From: Delphinus delphis | Taxonomy: Eukaryota > Chordata > Mammalia > Artiodactyla > Delphinidae | NCBI RefSeq assembly: GCF_949987515.2 | Contig: NC_082694.2 | Coordinates: 70,554,080-70,618,079 of the forward strand | DNA length: 64,000 nt | Direction of reading: 5' to 3' | Shown here: positions 12,301 to 25,248 of the stretch, piece after piece | Numbering within the stretch: the first letter of the stretch is position 1 | Layout of the letters: every line of letters starts with the position of its first letter | Translations under genes and position numbers: made by a program | Notes under the pieces: model-generated | Database searches by the model: none | Told to the model about the DNA's origin: nothing | What the model saw: only the letters and a program-made list of their open reading frames with translations

Positions 12301-12439
12301 AAGAACTAACCAAAAGAAAACTGGTGAAACTATATTAACCTCAGAATATAGATTTCAGGGCAAAAATCTTTAGGAAAGAGATTAAAATGTTATATTTCAT
12401 GTTATATATATTTTATTACAATAAAAAAATCTTCACCAG

Positions 12440-15400
12440 AGGTAAAGTTTACAAACGATAAAAAGATGACATTAACAGTTATACATAGATATACAACTAA
12501 TAGCATAGCTTTAAAATGTGTAAATAAAAATTAAGAGCACAATAAGAAATTTAAAATACATTATTAAAATGGGTAATTTTAATGCACTTCTCTCAACAGT
12601 TGTTAGACTCATTAGACAAAAAACACAATGTAGAAAATTCGAATGTATCCAGCAATTAATGGTTGCACATTCTTTTCAAACATACAAAACTTGACCACAT
12701 AAATGAAGTCTCAGAAAAGAATTAGTGTCGATTATAGTGCATTTGAGCTAGGAATCAATAACAAAAAGATAAGAAAACAACCGTACATTGGTTATTGAAA
12801 GATTAGTTGAAATGAACAAACTCCTAAAACAACCTTGCTTTCCAAAACTGATCTAAGATAGAATAAAACCTGCAAGTATTAGTATAATCATTAAAGAATT
12901 TGAACTAGTAGCTTAAAATATTTCTACAAAGGAAACAACCAGGCCTTAGTGACTTTACATAAGTTTCAACAAACATTCAAAGAAAAAAATTCCAGTATTA
13001 TAAAAATCTCCCAAATTCTAGAAAAACTAATGAGCATTCTGATTTCATTTTTGAGGCTAGAACTACCTTGGTACCAAAACCTTACGAGGACAACAGGAAA
13101 GGAAAATTACAAGCCATTCTAATGAAGGCAAATAAAAGCCTAAACAAAGTATTAGGAAACCCAACTCAGCGGTGTATACAAAAGATCATAATCACACTGG
13201 TTTTATTCCAGCAATTAAAGATAGATTATTATAATTTAGCCATATTCATAAGTTGATGGATTAAATCTGTATAATCATCTCAAAAGACATGTAAAACAGT
13301 GATTAAAACCTCATATCCACACAGACATACACTGCACTTTAGCAGTCTAGGGGTAGAAGAATTTCCTTAACCTAATACATATAGGATATTTATAAAAACA
13401 TAGTATCCATTATATTTACTGATGAAATGTCAGGAGTATTTGTTTTGAGATTGAAATCTTAAGATTTTAAGATTGAAAACAAAACAAGGAGGCTTGCTAT
13501 CACCACTTCTATTCAACATTTTCTTGGAGGTCCTAAAGCAGCAGAGTAAACAAGGAAAAGAGATAAAACGTATTTTAATTGGAAGGAAACAAAGTTATCA
13601 TTATTTACCGATGACTGTTAATGTAGAAAGATTGAAAGAATCTCCAAATCATTAGAATTAAAATAGAGTATGGGCAATAAAAGTAAAAATAGATAAATTG
13701 GACTACATCAAAATTTAAAACGCCTGTGCATCAAAGGACACATCAACATAGTAAAAAGGCAAGCTATGGTATGGGAGAAAATATTTGCATATCATATATC
13801 TGATAAGGGGCTCATATTCAGATTATATAAAGAACTCCTATAACTTAAGAACAATAAAAAGCAAATAACCCATTAAAAAATTGGTCTAAAGGAATTATTT
13901 AAAGGAATAGACATTTCTCCAGAGATGATATATAAATGGCCAATATACTTAACTGTACACTTAAAAATGGTTGAGATGGTAAATTTTATGTTATGTGTAT
14001 TTTACCAAAATTTTTAAAAATAAGAGAGCAAGGTTTCTGAATATAAAATCTTTCTATAACTAGAAATAAATAACAGATACATATATCCTTTATAAACAAG
14101 AATCTGTAACTTTATTGAAAGATATTTAAAAAGGCTTAGGGGAATTCCCTAGTGGGATCTAGTGGTTAGGACTCCGCACTTTCATTGCCAAGGACCCGGG
14201 TTCGATCCCTGGTTGAGGAACTAAGATCCTGCAAGCTGCGTGGTGTGGCCAAAAAAAAAAAAGAGGCTAAATACATGAGGGGATGAACATATTCACGGAA
14301 AGGAATGTTCAGTGTGTGAACTGACATGTGAAGATGTCAGTTCTCTCGAGAATTGTCTATATATTCGATCAGTTCCCATCAAAATCCCAACAGGATTTTT
14401 TTTTTGTGGTAAATGGACAGACTGATTGTAAAATTTAATTGGAAGTGTGAAGGGTCAAGAATAACAAAGACTCTCCTAATGAAGAATGAAAGTTTGGGGC
14501 ACTGGTACTACCTGAAAAGATAAGAGGAAACTGTAACAATTAAATCATCATGATACTGGTACAGGGATAGAAGTAGAATATCTATCTTGTAGGAGAAGAA
14601 TGGATTGTTTATTAAGTGATCCTGAAGCAACTGATTATCCATATTGGATACAACTGGATTATTTCCTTATACCTATCAAAGAAATCAGTTCTAAGTAGAT
14701 TCAAACTTAAATATGAAAGATAAAAACTATGGAACAATGAAGACAATCTGGGAGGATATCGTTATGACATCAGGGAGGGGAATATTTCTTAAGATACAAA
14801 AGGCACAAAATAAGAAAGAAAAGATTAATAAATTGGGACTACTGTGTATTTAAAGATGACCATTCATTAAAAACAATAGAGTGAAAAACCTTAAAGTGAA
14901 AGTTGTTTGTAAGATATAACTTCTGTACGGTTAAAATACAAAAATACATAGAACTCTTACAAATCAGTAAGATAAAGACAAACCCAGTGAAACACTACGC
15001 CAAAGACAGGAACAGGCATTTCACAGACAAAGAAATACAAATGGCCCATAAACATTGGAAAAGATGCTCAATATTTCTAGTAATAAGGGAATTGCAAATT
15101 AAAAGCCCAATAACATTTGTCACCCACCAGATTGGCAAATGTTAGAACGTCTGACTGTAACAAGGGTTGGCCAGAATGTAGAGTCAGGAAGTCCCTCACA
15201 TAGCTGATGGGAGTGGAAATTAGCGTAACCACTTTGTAAAAGCAAATTGGCAGTGTCTAGTAACACTGAATGTCATAATTTATGACCCAATAATTCCACT
15301 CTTAGGAAATTCTTTTACATGGCCAGCAGGAGACACGGACAAGAAAGTTTTATAGCAGCATTGTGACTGAGAGGGAACAAAGGGAAACAACCCAAATATA

Positions 15401-15560
15401 TAAATTACGATGTAACTGAGCAATGAAATACAATCAAGCCATGAAAAAATGAGTGAATTTTATCAACATATGCATCAACATGGATGAATTGTAACATAAT
15501 TTTGAGTAAAAGAAGCCAGTTGCAGAAAAAATATATATGTAAATCTATATAGGTTTTAAG
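12440..15560 (+). mobile_element. Old plus-strand L1 with further insertions
   Basis: Sense order of L1 ORF2 is visible: endonuclease/linker-like text from about 12600, a reverse-transcriptase block at 13473-13655 whose translation contains [14 protein letters not shown] (matching the L1 'PLSPLLFNI' motif), then downstream ORF2 text at 14360-14580 and C-terminal/3' text at 14700-15530. The active-site FADD motif is degraded. At about 13680-14030 a piece with C-terminal and 3' UTR character sits out of order, so a second L1 fragment probably inserted there. A SINE at 14139-14262 interrupts it too. Confidence 0.65.
14139..14262 (+). mobile_element. tRNA-derived SINE, short CHR form
   Basis: Head 'ggaattccctagtgggatct', then 'tagtggttaggactccgcac', a B-box-like segment 'gggttcgatccctggttgag', and a terminal run of 12 A. 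About 124 bp. The same form recurs at 51433-51556 and, I think, at 62762-62860. An imperfect duplication around 'aaaaggctta' is possible. Confidence 0.85.
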
Positions 15561-15882
15561 CATGTATTAAATAAATCATGTATTTTTTATAGTACATAAT
15601 TGCTAAAATAGTAAAATCAAGGAAATGATTAGTACAAACTCCAGGATACTGATAACCAGGAGAGGTGCGGGTATGGTGGGAGTGGACTGTATTAGATAAG
15701 GGCTCACAGCCAGGCTTCCAAGTGACCATAATGGTATATTTCTCAGGCAGAATAGTGGGTAGATGGGTATTTGTTTTATCACTTTTTAGACTGTACACCC
15801 ACATTTTATATACTTTTGAAGTATTCTTTTTTAATGTAAGCTGTAATTTTTTTTCCAAGGTGACCTTACTTTATTTATTTTT

Positions 15883-16497
15883 AACATCTTTATTGGAGTA
15901 GAGTTGCTTTACAATGTTGTTAGTTTCTGCTGTATAACAGAATGAGTCAGTTCTATGTATACATATATCCCCTCCCTCTTGCGTCTGCCTCCCACCCTCC
16001 CAATCCCACCCCTCTAGGTGGTCACAAAGCACCGAGCTGATTTCCCTGTGCTATGCGGCTGCTTCCTACTAGCTATCTATTTTACATTTGGTAGTGTATA
16101 TATGTCCATGCTACTCTTACTTCGCCCCAGCTTCCCCTTCCCCCTCCCTGTGTCCTCAAGTCCATTTTCTACGTCTGCATCTTTATTTCTGTCCTGCCCC
16201 TAGGTTCTTCAGAACCTTTTTTTTTTTTTTAAGATTCCATATATATGTGTTAGCGTATGGTATTTGTTTTTCTCTTTCTGACTCACTTCACTCTGTATAA
16301 CAGACTAGGTCCATCTACCTCACTACAAATAACTCAATTTTGTTTCTTTTTATGGCTGAGTAATATTCCATTGTATATCTGTGCCACATCTTCTTTATCC
16401 ATTCATCTGTTGATGGACACTTAGGTTGCTTCCATGTCCTGGCTATTGTAAATAGTGCTGCAATGAACATTGTGGTGCATGTCTCTTTTTGAATTAT
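15883..16497 (-). mobile_element. 5'-truncated L1: 3' UTR plus ORF2 C-terminus
   Basis: The plus strand begins 'aacatctttattggagtaga', the antisense of a typical L1 3' end, followed by the 'ccctctaggtggtcacaaag' block that also occurs in L1-A. The minus-strand frame at 16315-16575 encodes the ORF2 C-terminus (contains [17 protein letters not shown] and [12 protein letters not shown]). It ends abruptly near 16497, as expected for 5' truncation during target-primed reverse transcription. Confidence 0.9.
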
Positions 16498-17625
16498 GTA
16501 ACCTGTAATATTTTTAAGAGATGGTAGGAAATGTTTTGAAATTAGGTAAAGTGGATGAAGGTATTGAAAATGCACAAAGATTGAAAATCATTGCCTAAGA
16601 GGGTTTGGAGGAGATCTGATTTTCTAGGTTAAGGCGTCCCCGTATATCAGTGTGAGGGTTCAAGTGAGGGGAAAGGTACAAAGACCTGTCAGAACATCTC
16701 TGGCCTAGTGGCTTAAACGAAGTGTGGAGTCACCAGTCCCTACACCTGGATTGCTTTTCTTCCTCCCTCACTCCCTGCACTTCTGTAAATACTTAGTGAC
16801 TGACTGCCAAGTCCTGGGCATTGTCCTGGGGGCCGAGTAGCCAGAAGAGGTAATGTCCCTGTCTCGGCACTTACAGTGGTTTTCGAACTCTTGCTCACAC
16901 ACTTAGTTAATCTTAGTTTCCTAACGTAGCTCCACAATGAAATCACTTTAGGCCCATATTGTAATTCATGCATTGAGGTCTTTTTAAGGAAATCATTTAT
17001 CTACCAATTTAGACAGCCTAATTGAATGCATTATCTTTAAATTTTCAGGATAATGTTCTTTTTGGTTTGATCCTAGCCCTTAGATAATTCCTATATATGT
17101 TTATTTCCAGTCTTTTTCTCCTTCCCATACATATCAAGCATCTCTTGATGTACTCTACGTGGAGTTGGCTTTGATGTATTGATGTTACCTTTCTCTCTTT
17201 CTTTTTGAGACTTGAAATGGGATCTAATCTTAAACCTTGACTTGGAGCAGTATTTTTGAAAGCACAACAAGCATGCTGCTAGAGAATATTAGGTGATACA
17301 AAGGGAAACATTTTTTATTTTAACAGTCTTATTTTAATGTTTATGGTAAAATATACACATGAAACCTGTGATTTCATGGCTATTATAATCCATCTCACAT
17401 AGAATGCATGAATTAATGGCCCAGGTGGTTCTCAGATGTAGCAAAAAATCACGAAATGAGTACATGGATTACACATGTGGTGTTTAGTTGTAAAGGTGAA
17501 TTAAGATATTCTCTGGTGTCCTGTGATGGTCTCCTACTCATATCATAACTCTCAAAAAAATTAAGCTTATGTGGTTTAGCCAGGAAAAAGCAATCTAGAA
17601 AATTCATCTAGGCAAATAATTTATT
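16498..17625. other. No gene or clear repeat recognised
   Basis: Unassigned single-copy-looking sequence. No exon with paired splice sites stood out. Confidence 0.35.
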
Positions 17626-18260
17626 CAAATAACATATTCTGGTGTAGGTCAGGTTCTGGAAATACACAGCTGAGTAAAATGTAGATCCTACCCTTCAAGA
17701 CCACTGGTCTAACAGAGATAGGCATGTAAATTTAAAAGTGCAGCGTAGCATTGGAACAGTGCAACAGTGGAAATGTGTACTTGGCGAGTGGGTAGCTTGG
17801 AAAGATGGGTGCCGACTTACGGAGCAGTGAGGAAAGTCTTCATAGGGGAAGGGAGGCTTGCAACTAAGCAGCCTTGAGAGATGAGCAGAAAATTTAAAGA
17901 GAAACAGATTGGGAAAGGGAGATCTCAGAAAGGCACGTGCCAAGGTACAGAGATCTAAGAGAACATGGTACATTGGGTTAACTGAGCAGCCTGATGTTTA
18001 TGCTGATGTGGGGTGAGAGGTGAGGACAGAGTGGGGAGCCGGAGATGAAAGCTCCTAAGTGAGCTGTGATGGCGTGGATTTAGATCTTAGTCTATAAATG
18101 ATTATCAGCCTTTGCAAGATTTTAAGCAGAAGACTGCATGATGTCTGGGGCAGTGTAGAAGATGGAGCAGAGGAAGAAGAATCAGAGTCATGTTACAGCT
18201 AGTCATTGGGCAAAGGGATGATGGAGAGCAGTTGTGGGGAAGTTCAGAATTTCTGCGTTG
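17626..18260. repeat. Old repeat-like block, family not assigned
   Basis: The text runs through 'gttctggaaatacacagctg', 'ttgcaagattttaagcagaa' and 'agactgcatgatgtctgggg', a phrase order that recurs in many mammalian loci. Related blocks seem to lie near 42690-42930, 48820-49050, 49330-49530 and 53260-53500. I cannot name it with confidence. Confidence 0.4.
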
Positions 18261-18669
18261 TGTAGCTTCATATAATTTTCAGGAGATTAGATTACATATA
18301 GATTTCCCCCACAGTTTAATGTTTTGAAGGGGATGGTAGTAGGTGATTTGGAGCCAATATATGAAGCTTCTGAAGAGAATGGTATTATTCAGTCTGTTAG
18401 AAACAAGGTATTAAGTAACTTTCCCTATATAGTCTTAAAGGTAAATAGATTTTGGCTTATTTTCTGTTAAAATATATGTAGGCAGCATATAAAAGTTAAG
18501 TGGAGATGTGCTACTGATGAGACACACAGCTGCAAACAAGGTCTATTTTCTAATTAAAGTAGTACTACAGTAATACACTGCAGAGACAGAAGAATGAAAT
18601 ATTTAAACTTTTTTGCGACTAGTATCCTGCCAAGAAAATCTCAGATAACAGTATTATTTAAAAGGAATT

Positions 18670-19030
18670 GGGGGCCTTCTCTGGTGGCGCAGTGGTTAAG
18701 CATCCTCCTGCCAATGCAGGGGACATGGGTTCGAGCCCTGGTCCAGGAAGATCCCATGTGCTGCAGAGCAACTAAGCCCGTGCACCACAACTACTGAGCC
18801 TGCGCTCTAGATCCCGCAAGCCACAACTACTGAAGCCATGTGCCACAACTGCTGAAGCCCGCATGCCTAGAGCCCGTGCTCTGCAACAAGAGAAGCCACC
18901 GCAGTGAGAAGCCTGCACACTGCAACAAAGAGTAGCCCCGCTCACCGCAGCTAGAGAAAGCCCGTGCAGCAATGGAGATCCAATGCAGCCAAAATATAAA
19001 TAAATAAATAAACTAATTAATTTTTTAAAA
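18670..19030 (+). mobile_element. tRNA-derived SINE (CHR-type, long form)
   Basis: Head 'ctctggtggcgcagtggtta', B-box-like 'gggttcgagccctggtccag', then a long body made of repeated 'acaactactgagcc/gaagcc' units, ending in a (AAAT)n-rich tail. About 360 bp. Shares the head with the short whale-type SINE, but the body is different and longer. Confidence 0.88.
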
Positions 19031-19800
19031 AGTGTCCTTTAAATATGGGTTTCATATTCTACATATCTTAGTCGTGGCATATTGTTTACTTTTGTGCATA
19101 TTTACTATTATACCTTAGGCCTGCTAGTCTTTGGATTTAGTGTGTATTGTTCCACCTTCCCAGGAAATGTATTAGTATGCCGACTTATTTTTGTACCTTC
19201 AGCATATCATAATTTAGAGTCACAGATCTGATGCTGCCTGTGTATGTGAGTGCACTCATTTGTATCTGTATACATAGCCAGACCCTTAACACCAAATGTT
19301 CTGTTTCATGTTCATTTGGGGAATATTCTCTTAATATTTGGGGGGATGTGGGTTAGTCAGCTAATTTGCTAACATTCAAGAGCCGTGAGCTCTCAGCATT
19401 ATCTTAACCTTTTAGTATTTTAGTCTAGCAAGAATTTCTGACTCTGATCAGGGAATTAACTATAACATCTTACCAGAATGACCCAGAAGCATCAAAAGAG
19501 GGAGTTCCTGCAAAGGGCACACAGAGATGTTCAAAAGGCAAGTTAATACTAACTGGATAGTGTGACTGCATAGTAGAAATGAGGGAGTTAGGACAGAAAC
19601 GAAGGGCCACAAACGACCTTGAAACAACCCCTTGAAACAACCGTAGGTTCCTTTCTGCAAGGCTCAGTAGTGGTGACTGTAATGCAACTTAGTTTGTATT
19701 TGCAAAGATATTTTCTACAGCTCTCGTCACTTAGTTAAAATTCTGTTTCATTCTTTTGAAAATTCAATTCCTTATTTCCATATTTTCTACTTTGACACAG
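19031..19800. other. Probable intron upstream of the candidate exon
   Basis: No repeat that I can name. The final ~35 bases before 19801 are pyrimidine-rich and end in CAG, giving a plausible splice acceptor. Short open frames here look random. Confidence 0.35.
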
Positions 19801-19925
19801 AAATCCCCTGCAAAGAAGCTGAGCCATGCAATTAGTAAATCCTTGGGGTGTGTACCCACCAGAGAACCTCCGCATCCTGTTTTTCCTGAACAACCAGAGA
19901 AACCACTTGACCTTGCAAATATAGT
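19801..19925 (+). CDS. Candidate internal protein-coding exon, gene unknown
   Basis: A pyrimidine-rich tract ending 'tttctactttgacacag' precedes 19801, and the strong donor GTAAGT starts at 19926. The 125 bp between them is open in only one plus-strand frame; the other two hit stops within 36 bases. The open frame starts at the first base and leaves two bases over (phase 2). Its translation begins [16 protein letters not shown] and continues with a proline-rich part containing [17 protein letters not shown], ending LDLANIV. That composition looks like a linker between domains or a regulatory tail; the basic/serine start could be a phosphorylation region. I do not recognise the protein. Chance openness over 41 codons is not rare, so the call rests mainly on the splice sites. 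No second exon of the same gene was proven in the window. Confidence 0.5.
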
Positions 19926-21690
19926 GTAAGTATATGATAGATGTGGATTATACTGAAATGGAAACCTTGCTGAATTCTTCTGGGTCAAAACCGAATGTCA
20001 CCTAACATGAACATTTCACCCCTTCTGGTTTTTACTTTACTTTTGGGGATCTTAATACTTAAAGCTTTCAGCTCTTTAAATCACCATAAATATCTGCATG
20101 GAAACCTAGCTCCTGAGCCCTGAAGCCTAAGTTATGTAGCAGTCCCCTTTAATACGTTAAGAGTAATTAGTGTGCTGGGTTTAACAAGATTGTCTTTTGT
20201 TATTTGTGTTCTTCCCTTAAATCAGCAGTAGAGATCTTTTCTTCTTTACAACAGTTAATGACCATAGAGATTTTAAAAGTTAGTTTAGACCACATGGAAA
20301 TGAAAATCAACCTAATTTGCTCTTTTTGTATTGAGAGAAAATTATGGAACCACAAGACTGAACTCTATAAATAAAACTAGTGTTTTATTTTTATTTTCAG
20401 TTAAATATTCTTGCTAAGGAAAAGAAAGCTGGAGGGGAACAAAAAAGCTAGAGAAATGAAGAGGAAAAGTAAGGAGGAGGAGAAACAATGAAGGATAAGA
20501 TTCAGCTTTTAAACTGATTTCTTCCCTCTGAATTAAATAATGATATTAAGTATACTCTGCTAGATAAAGTTGGTAGGTTTTTGATTATTAGTCTTACTCA
20601 GGTATTTAGAAGTTTTTCTGTTGCAGTAGACATCAATTTTCTTTTACCTAGCTCAAATTACATAGTTTGATTAAATGAGCTCTTAGAGTTCTTGATCTTT
20701 TCTTTCTCTTTCGTTCAATAATTTTCAAAACTTTTATATTTATTAAAATAATACACACATATAGATTAAAAATTCAGTAATACAGAAAAAATACAACAAT
20801 ACGTATAACAAAACGCAGTACATCCTCCCCAGGTTCATTGTGCTTCGTTTGGGTTTTTAGATCTCCTAATGGATACCTCCATATCGCTAAATAATATATT
20901 CAGAGCACCATTTCTTGGCCTATCAGTTTTGGACATTATTGAATTCCTTCTGTGGTGTAAGGGACCAACCTCATTTATAACTCTACATATCAACCCACCT
21001 CATCTTTTCATAATTATATCACCATTTTAAAAATCAGTTACCTTTGTACTCTTGAATGTAATTTTTAAACTTCTATTTCTTGTAACTTCTTTTGACTTCT
21101 ACTATGTAAACGAAGGAAGTTTTAACCTTCTGTCTGCTTCTCCCTTCGCCTCCTAACTTCTGTCATCTGTGCCATTACTTTTATCAAAGCTGATAATATT
21201 TCTGTTCTCTCCTATGATCATAACTAAGTCGTCTGAGGTTTATTAAGGGCTCAATCTAAAAGTTGAAAACCAAATAACAGCATTTTAAGTTAATTCCATT
21301 CATTACAAAGTCAAGCAGTGTGCTGTCATTCTGTGTACCCTTTGTTTAGTTCCAGTGTCACAATCCCTGTGCAGTTGTTCTCGTCAGAGTTCAGTGGGAT
21401 CTTCTCTCTTATATACCACAGATTGCTCAAAAGTGTGCCTGTTGACTTTATAACTGGACTGACTTTCCTGTACTGTTTTTGTGGTTGTTTTTCCTTCAGT
21501 TTCCCATTGATTTCTTCTTCCTGGAGAAAAAATAGGCTTTTCTCCCACTGTGTTCCATAGTAGATTTTACTTATTTGTGTGTAATCCATTTTTTGGTTAA
21601 ATTTGTTAACCTCTTCCCTTTTTGGTTAGTGTTTTTCATTTGAATTAAAACAAAACAAAACAAAACCCTTGCCTGCTCCAACATTGTAGT
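19926..21690. other. Probable intron or flank; one weak extra splice acceptor
   Basis: A good acceptor-like stretch, 'ttttatttttattttcag', ends at 20400 and a GTAAGG donor-like site follows at 20467. The 66 bp between them would give an early stop when joined to the exon at 19801-19925 in its natural phase. Nothing else recognisable in this stretch. Confidence 0.3.
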
Positions 21691-24300
21691 GATATTTCTC
21701 TCTCTTTTTAAGCTTTGAAGATGTCCTTTTTACATATGTCTTTAATTCATCTGGAACAAATTTTTGTGTGTGGTGTGATGTGGAATATCCAGTTTTCTCT
21801 CTCTCTCTGCATTTGAATAATAACTTGTCTCAATGCCATTTTTTGGATAATCCATCATTTCCCCACTTAACTACAATGCCACCATTGTCATAAATGAAGT
21901 TTGCAAATACGCACGGTCTGGTTTCTGGGCTCTTGATTCTGTTCCTTTGGTCAAAATTTCTATCACTGTGCCAATATCATGCTATCTTAATTACTGTAAG
22001 GGATTAAGTCATCTTTTTTAGGAGTGTCTTGTCTATTCTTTGCCCTTTGCTCTTTCATATAAATTTGAGAATCAGCTTATTGAGTCCCTCATAAAATTTT
22101 GTTGGAGTTTTGATCAGAGATTTATTGAATCTAAAGATCAAATTGGGAAGAACAGACATCTTTATAATATTAAGTCTTCCATTCCATGAATGTGTTATGT
22201 CTTTGCATTTATTTAAATATCCTTTTGTGCCATTTAGTAAAGCTTTATAATTTTTCCTCAGAAAGGTCTTGTACATGTTAAATTAATTCTTCTGTACTTC
22301 GCATGTGTTGCTGCTGTTGCAAATGGTGCCTTTTTTCTCTGCAGTTATTTTGAGATATAATTTACATGCAATAAAATGCTCCCACTTTAAGTGTACAATT
22401 CAGTGATTTTTGGCAAATGTGTACAGTCATGAAGATGGTATCTTTTATGAATTATGTTTCTTAACAGTTTGTTGCTGGTGTTGGACACGCACGTTGCTTT
22501 TGTATTTTAATCCACTATGTAGTCTTCTTGTGTAACTTGTTCATAATTCTAGCAATTTGTACTCACATTCTTTTGGATTTTCTATAAATCATTATATCAC
22601 CTGCAAATAATGATTGCCTTTTGTCTTGCCTCCCATTCTTTATGCTTTTAAATATACTCATGTTTTTTTCTTTTGGTTTTATTATGCCAGCTAGAGCCTC
22701 CAGTGCAATATTGAATGCAATGGTCTGATAGGCATTCTTGCATTATTACTAATACCAAAGAGAACACTTTCAGCATTCATTTTAGCATGTCTTTTGATGT
22801 TGGTTTTTTGTAGAAACTGTATCAGATAAAAGAGGTTCCCTTTTATTCCTAGTTTGCTAGTGCTTTCTTTTTGTCATGAATGATGTCAAATTTTATCAAA
22901 GACTTTCTGCATTGAGATGATAGCCTGAGTTTCTTTATTCTGTTAATAGAGTGAATTACATTAACTGTGTTTTAAACAACCCTACATTCCTGGAATAAAC
23001 ATAATTTGACCCTCCTTTTAATACACTGCTAGATTTCACTTGCTTATATTTTGTTTAGCTTTTTTCTATGTTTATGAGTTAAATTGTCCTGTAATTTCCC
23101 TTGATTTTTTTGTTTTGTTTTTAGGACAAAGTTTGCCCAGTTTGCTGTCTTCAAAAGGTTGAGGAGAATTCTCTCTTTTTATATTTTTGGGGGAGAGCTT
23201 GTTTAAGATTGGAATTATTTGCTCCTTGTATTTTTGGTAAAACTCACCAGTGAAGCTATCTGTGCCTTAAGCCTTCTTTGTGGGGAGATTTTTAACTATT
23301 AATTCCATTAATAGTTTAAAAAAAAAGTCTTTTAAAAAAAGTATAAGACTATTTTCATTTTGTATTTCTTTTTGAGTCACTTTGGAACATTTTATAGATG
23401 TAGGAATTTGTCAATTCCATCTAATTTTCAAAGTTATTGGTACAAAGTTTATAATATTTATCTATAGTATCTGTGCTAACATCTTTTTCATTCCTACTCT
23501 CACATATTTATAGTTTTTTCCTTTTTTTTTTTTTTCCTTGAAAAATCTTGCCATAGGCTTGTCCAATGTGTTAGGCTTTTAGAGGACCAACTTTTGGTTT
23601 TGACGATTCTTTTATTGTATGTATTGTATTTTAAAATTTTCATTTATTTCCATCCTTTATTATTTCTTTTGTTAAATCTTCTTTGGGTTTATTTTGCTAC
23701 TCTTTTTCTAACTTATTTAAAGATATGGTTAGCTTACTCATTTCAGGTTTTTTCCCCCAAATTTAAGGATTTAAGGCTATAAATTTCTCTAAGCACTACC
23801 TGAGTAATGTCCACGTTTTGTTATGTAATTTTTTTATTGTTTAATTCTAAATATTTTCTAAGTTCTGTTATTTCTTCTTTGAGAAGTATACTTTCTTAAT
23901 TTCCAAAAAAATGAGGGTTTTCTAGTTACCTTTTTGTTATTAATTTCTAATTTAATTTCATTTTGGTCTGAAAAATGTTCTGTATTATTCAATTCTTTCA
24001 AATTTGTTGAGACATACTTATTATCTAGTATATGATCAAGTTTTTATTATGTTCCAAGTAAACTTGAAAACGTTTATTCTATGCTTGTTGGGTACAGAGT
24101 TTATAGTAAATGAATGTATGTCAATTAAGTCAAATTTGTTAACCATGTTACTCAAATCTTCTACAGCCTTACTTACTTGTTCAAAATTATACATATTTCA
24201 CTAGGAAGTTAAAAATTTATTCTTAAGTTGTGACTTCCTTTATTCCTAATAATTCTATTTGTTCTCTAGTATATTTTATCTGCTAGTCACACCTTTTAAG
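21691..24300 (-). mobile_element. Old L1 (ORF2 region), heavily decayed
   Basis: The plus strand reads as antisense L1 ORF2, 3' to 5': 'gtctttaattcatctggaac', 'ttgattctgttcctttggtc', 'ttaattactgtaagggatta' and, further right, the antisense of the reverse transcriptase region. The minus-strand frame 22055-22276 translates to an L1-like piece containing NGRLNIIKMSVLPNLIFRF. Many stops and frameshifts. Confidence 0.75.
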
Positions 24301-25240
24301 ATTTTTTGCTAGGTATGTACCCGGTATAACTTTTCCCATCCTTTTTCTTTCAATTTTTCTGTGTCCTTAGGTTTTCAGTATGTTTCTTATAAATTGTAAG
24401 CTGGATTTTAAGGGTGACATCCCACTCTAGTCACCCTTTCCCCCACGAGTAACCATTCTAATGTGCTTATTGTATATCCTTTGATTACAATAAGGAACAA
24501 TCCTGTTCTTGAAAACTAGGTATTGTTTTCTATGTCTTTTTTTAAAGTTTACACAAGTGGTATGTGAACCATGTTTTGCCTATCCATTCTCCCTGGGATG
24601 GACACCCGGGTTGCCTTCAGATCTCTGCCTCCACATATAATGCTGCAGTAAATGCCTCAGATGTTCCCCAAATGGAACTGGGTAAGAATTTCTTTACAAC
24701 TAGAATACAGTTGTTAGGTGAAGGATTATGTACATCTTGACCAGAAGAAGTGTGTTGGGGAATCCAGTAGTTCAGTGTAGACTTTCAGTTAATCTCTCCA
24801 TTTTAATTCATACCACACCTCTCCCTGGTGTGCCTGAGTTTGAAGACTTTCTGGTCAGTTTCACTAGCAGGTAACCTCTAGTTTCTTACCAGCCCAGAAA
24901 AAAAGTAGTCATCTGACTGTGTGCTGCTGGGGAGTCCGGTGGAGGAGGTGGATGTGTTCTGTGTCACAGGCAGACTTTCAACTAATCCCCCTCTTTCTAT
25001 TGCAGCCCCTCACTTCTCTTTCAGAGGCACCAGGCATCTTTAATTGCTGAGCATTCATGGTCATCTGTGTTTCCACTTCCCTTGTCTCAGGATGAACTTG
25101 ACCTCAGATTTCTTCTCTGTATATTAAAAAGGCCTCCCCATTTCTAGTTTCTGTTAGTAAGGAATTCAGTGTAGGATTGAGAGCTAAGAATTGAAACCTC
25201 ATTTTTTCTTTATTGACTCTTATCATTTTATTGTATTTAC
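24301..25240. repeat. Decayed LINE text and an imperfect local duplication
   Basis: About 24400-24720 resembles antisense of an old LINE ('tgcctatccattctccctgg'). Two segments near 24750-24830 and 24905-25010 resemble each other (each has 'ggg(a)gtcc/aatcc ... agactttca(g/a)(t/c)taat'), suggesting an old local duplication. No gene recognised. Confidence 0.35.
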
Positions 25241-25248
25241 CTCAGATC

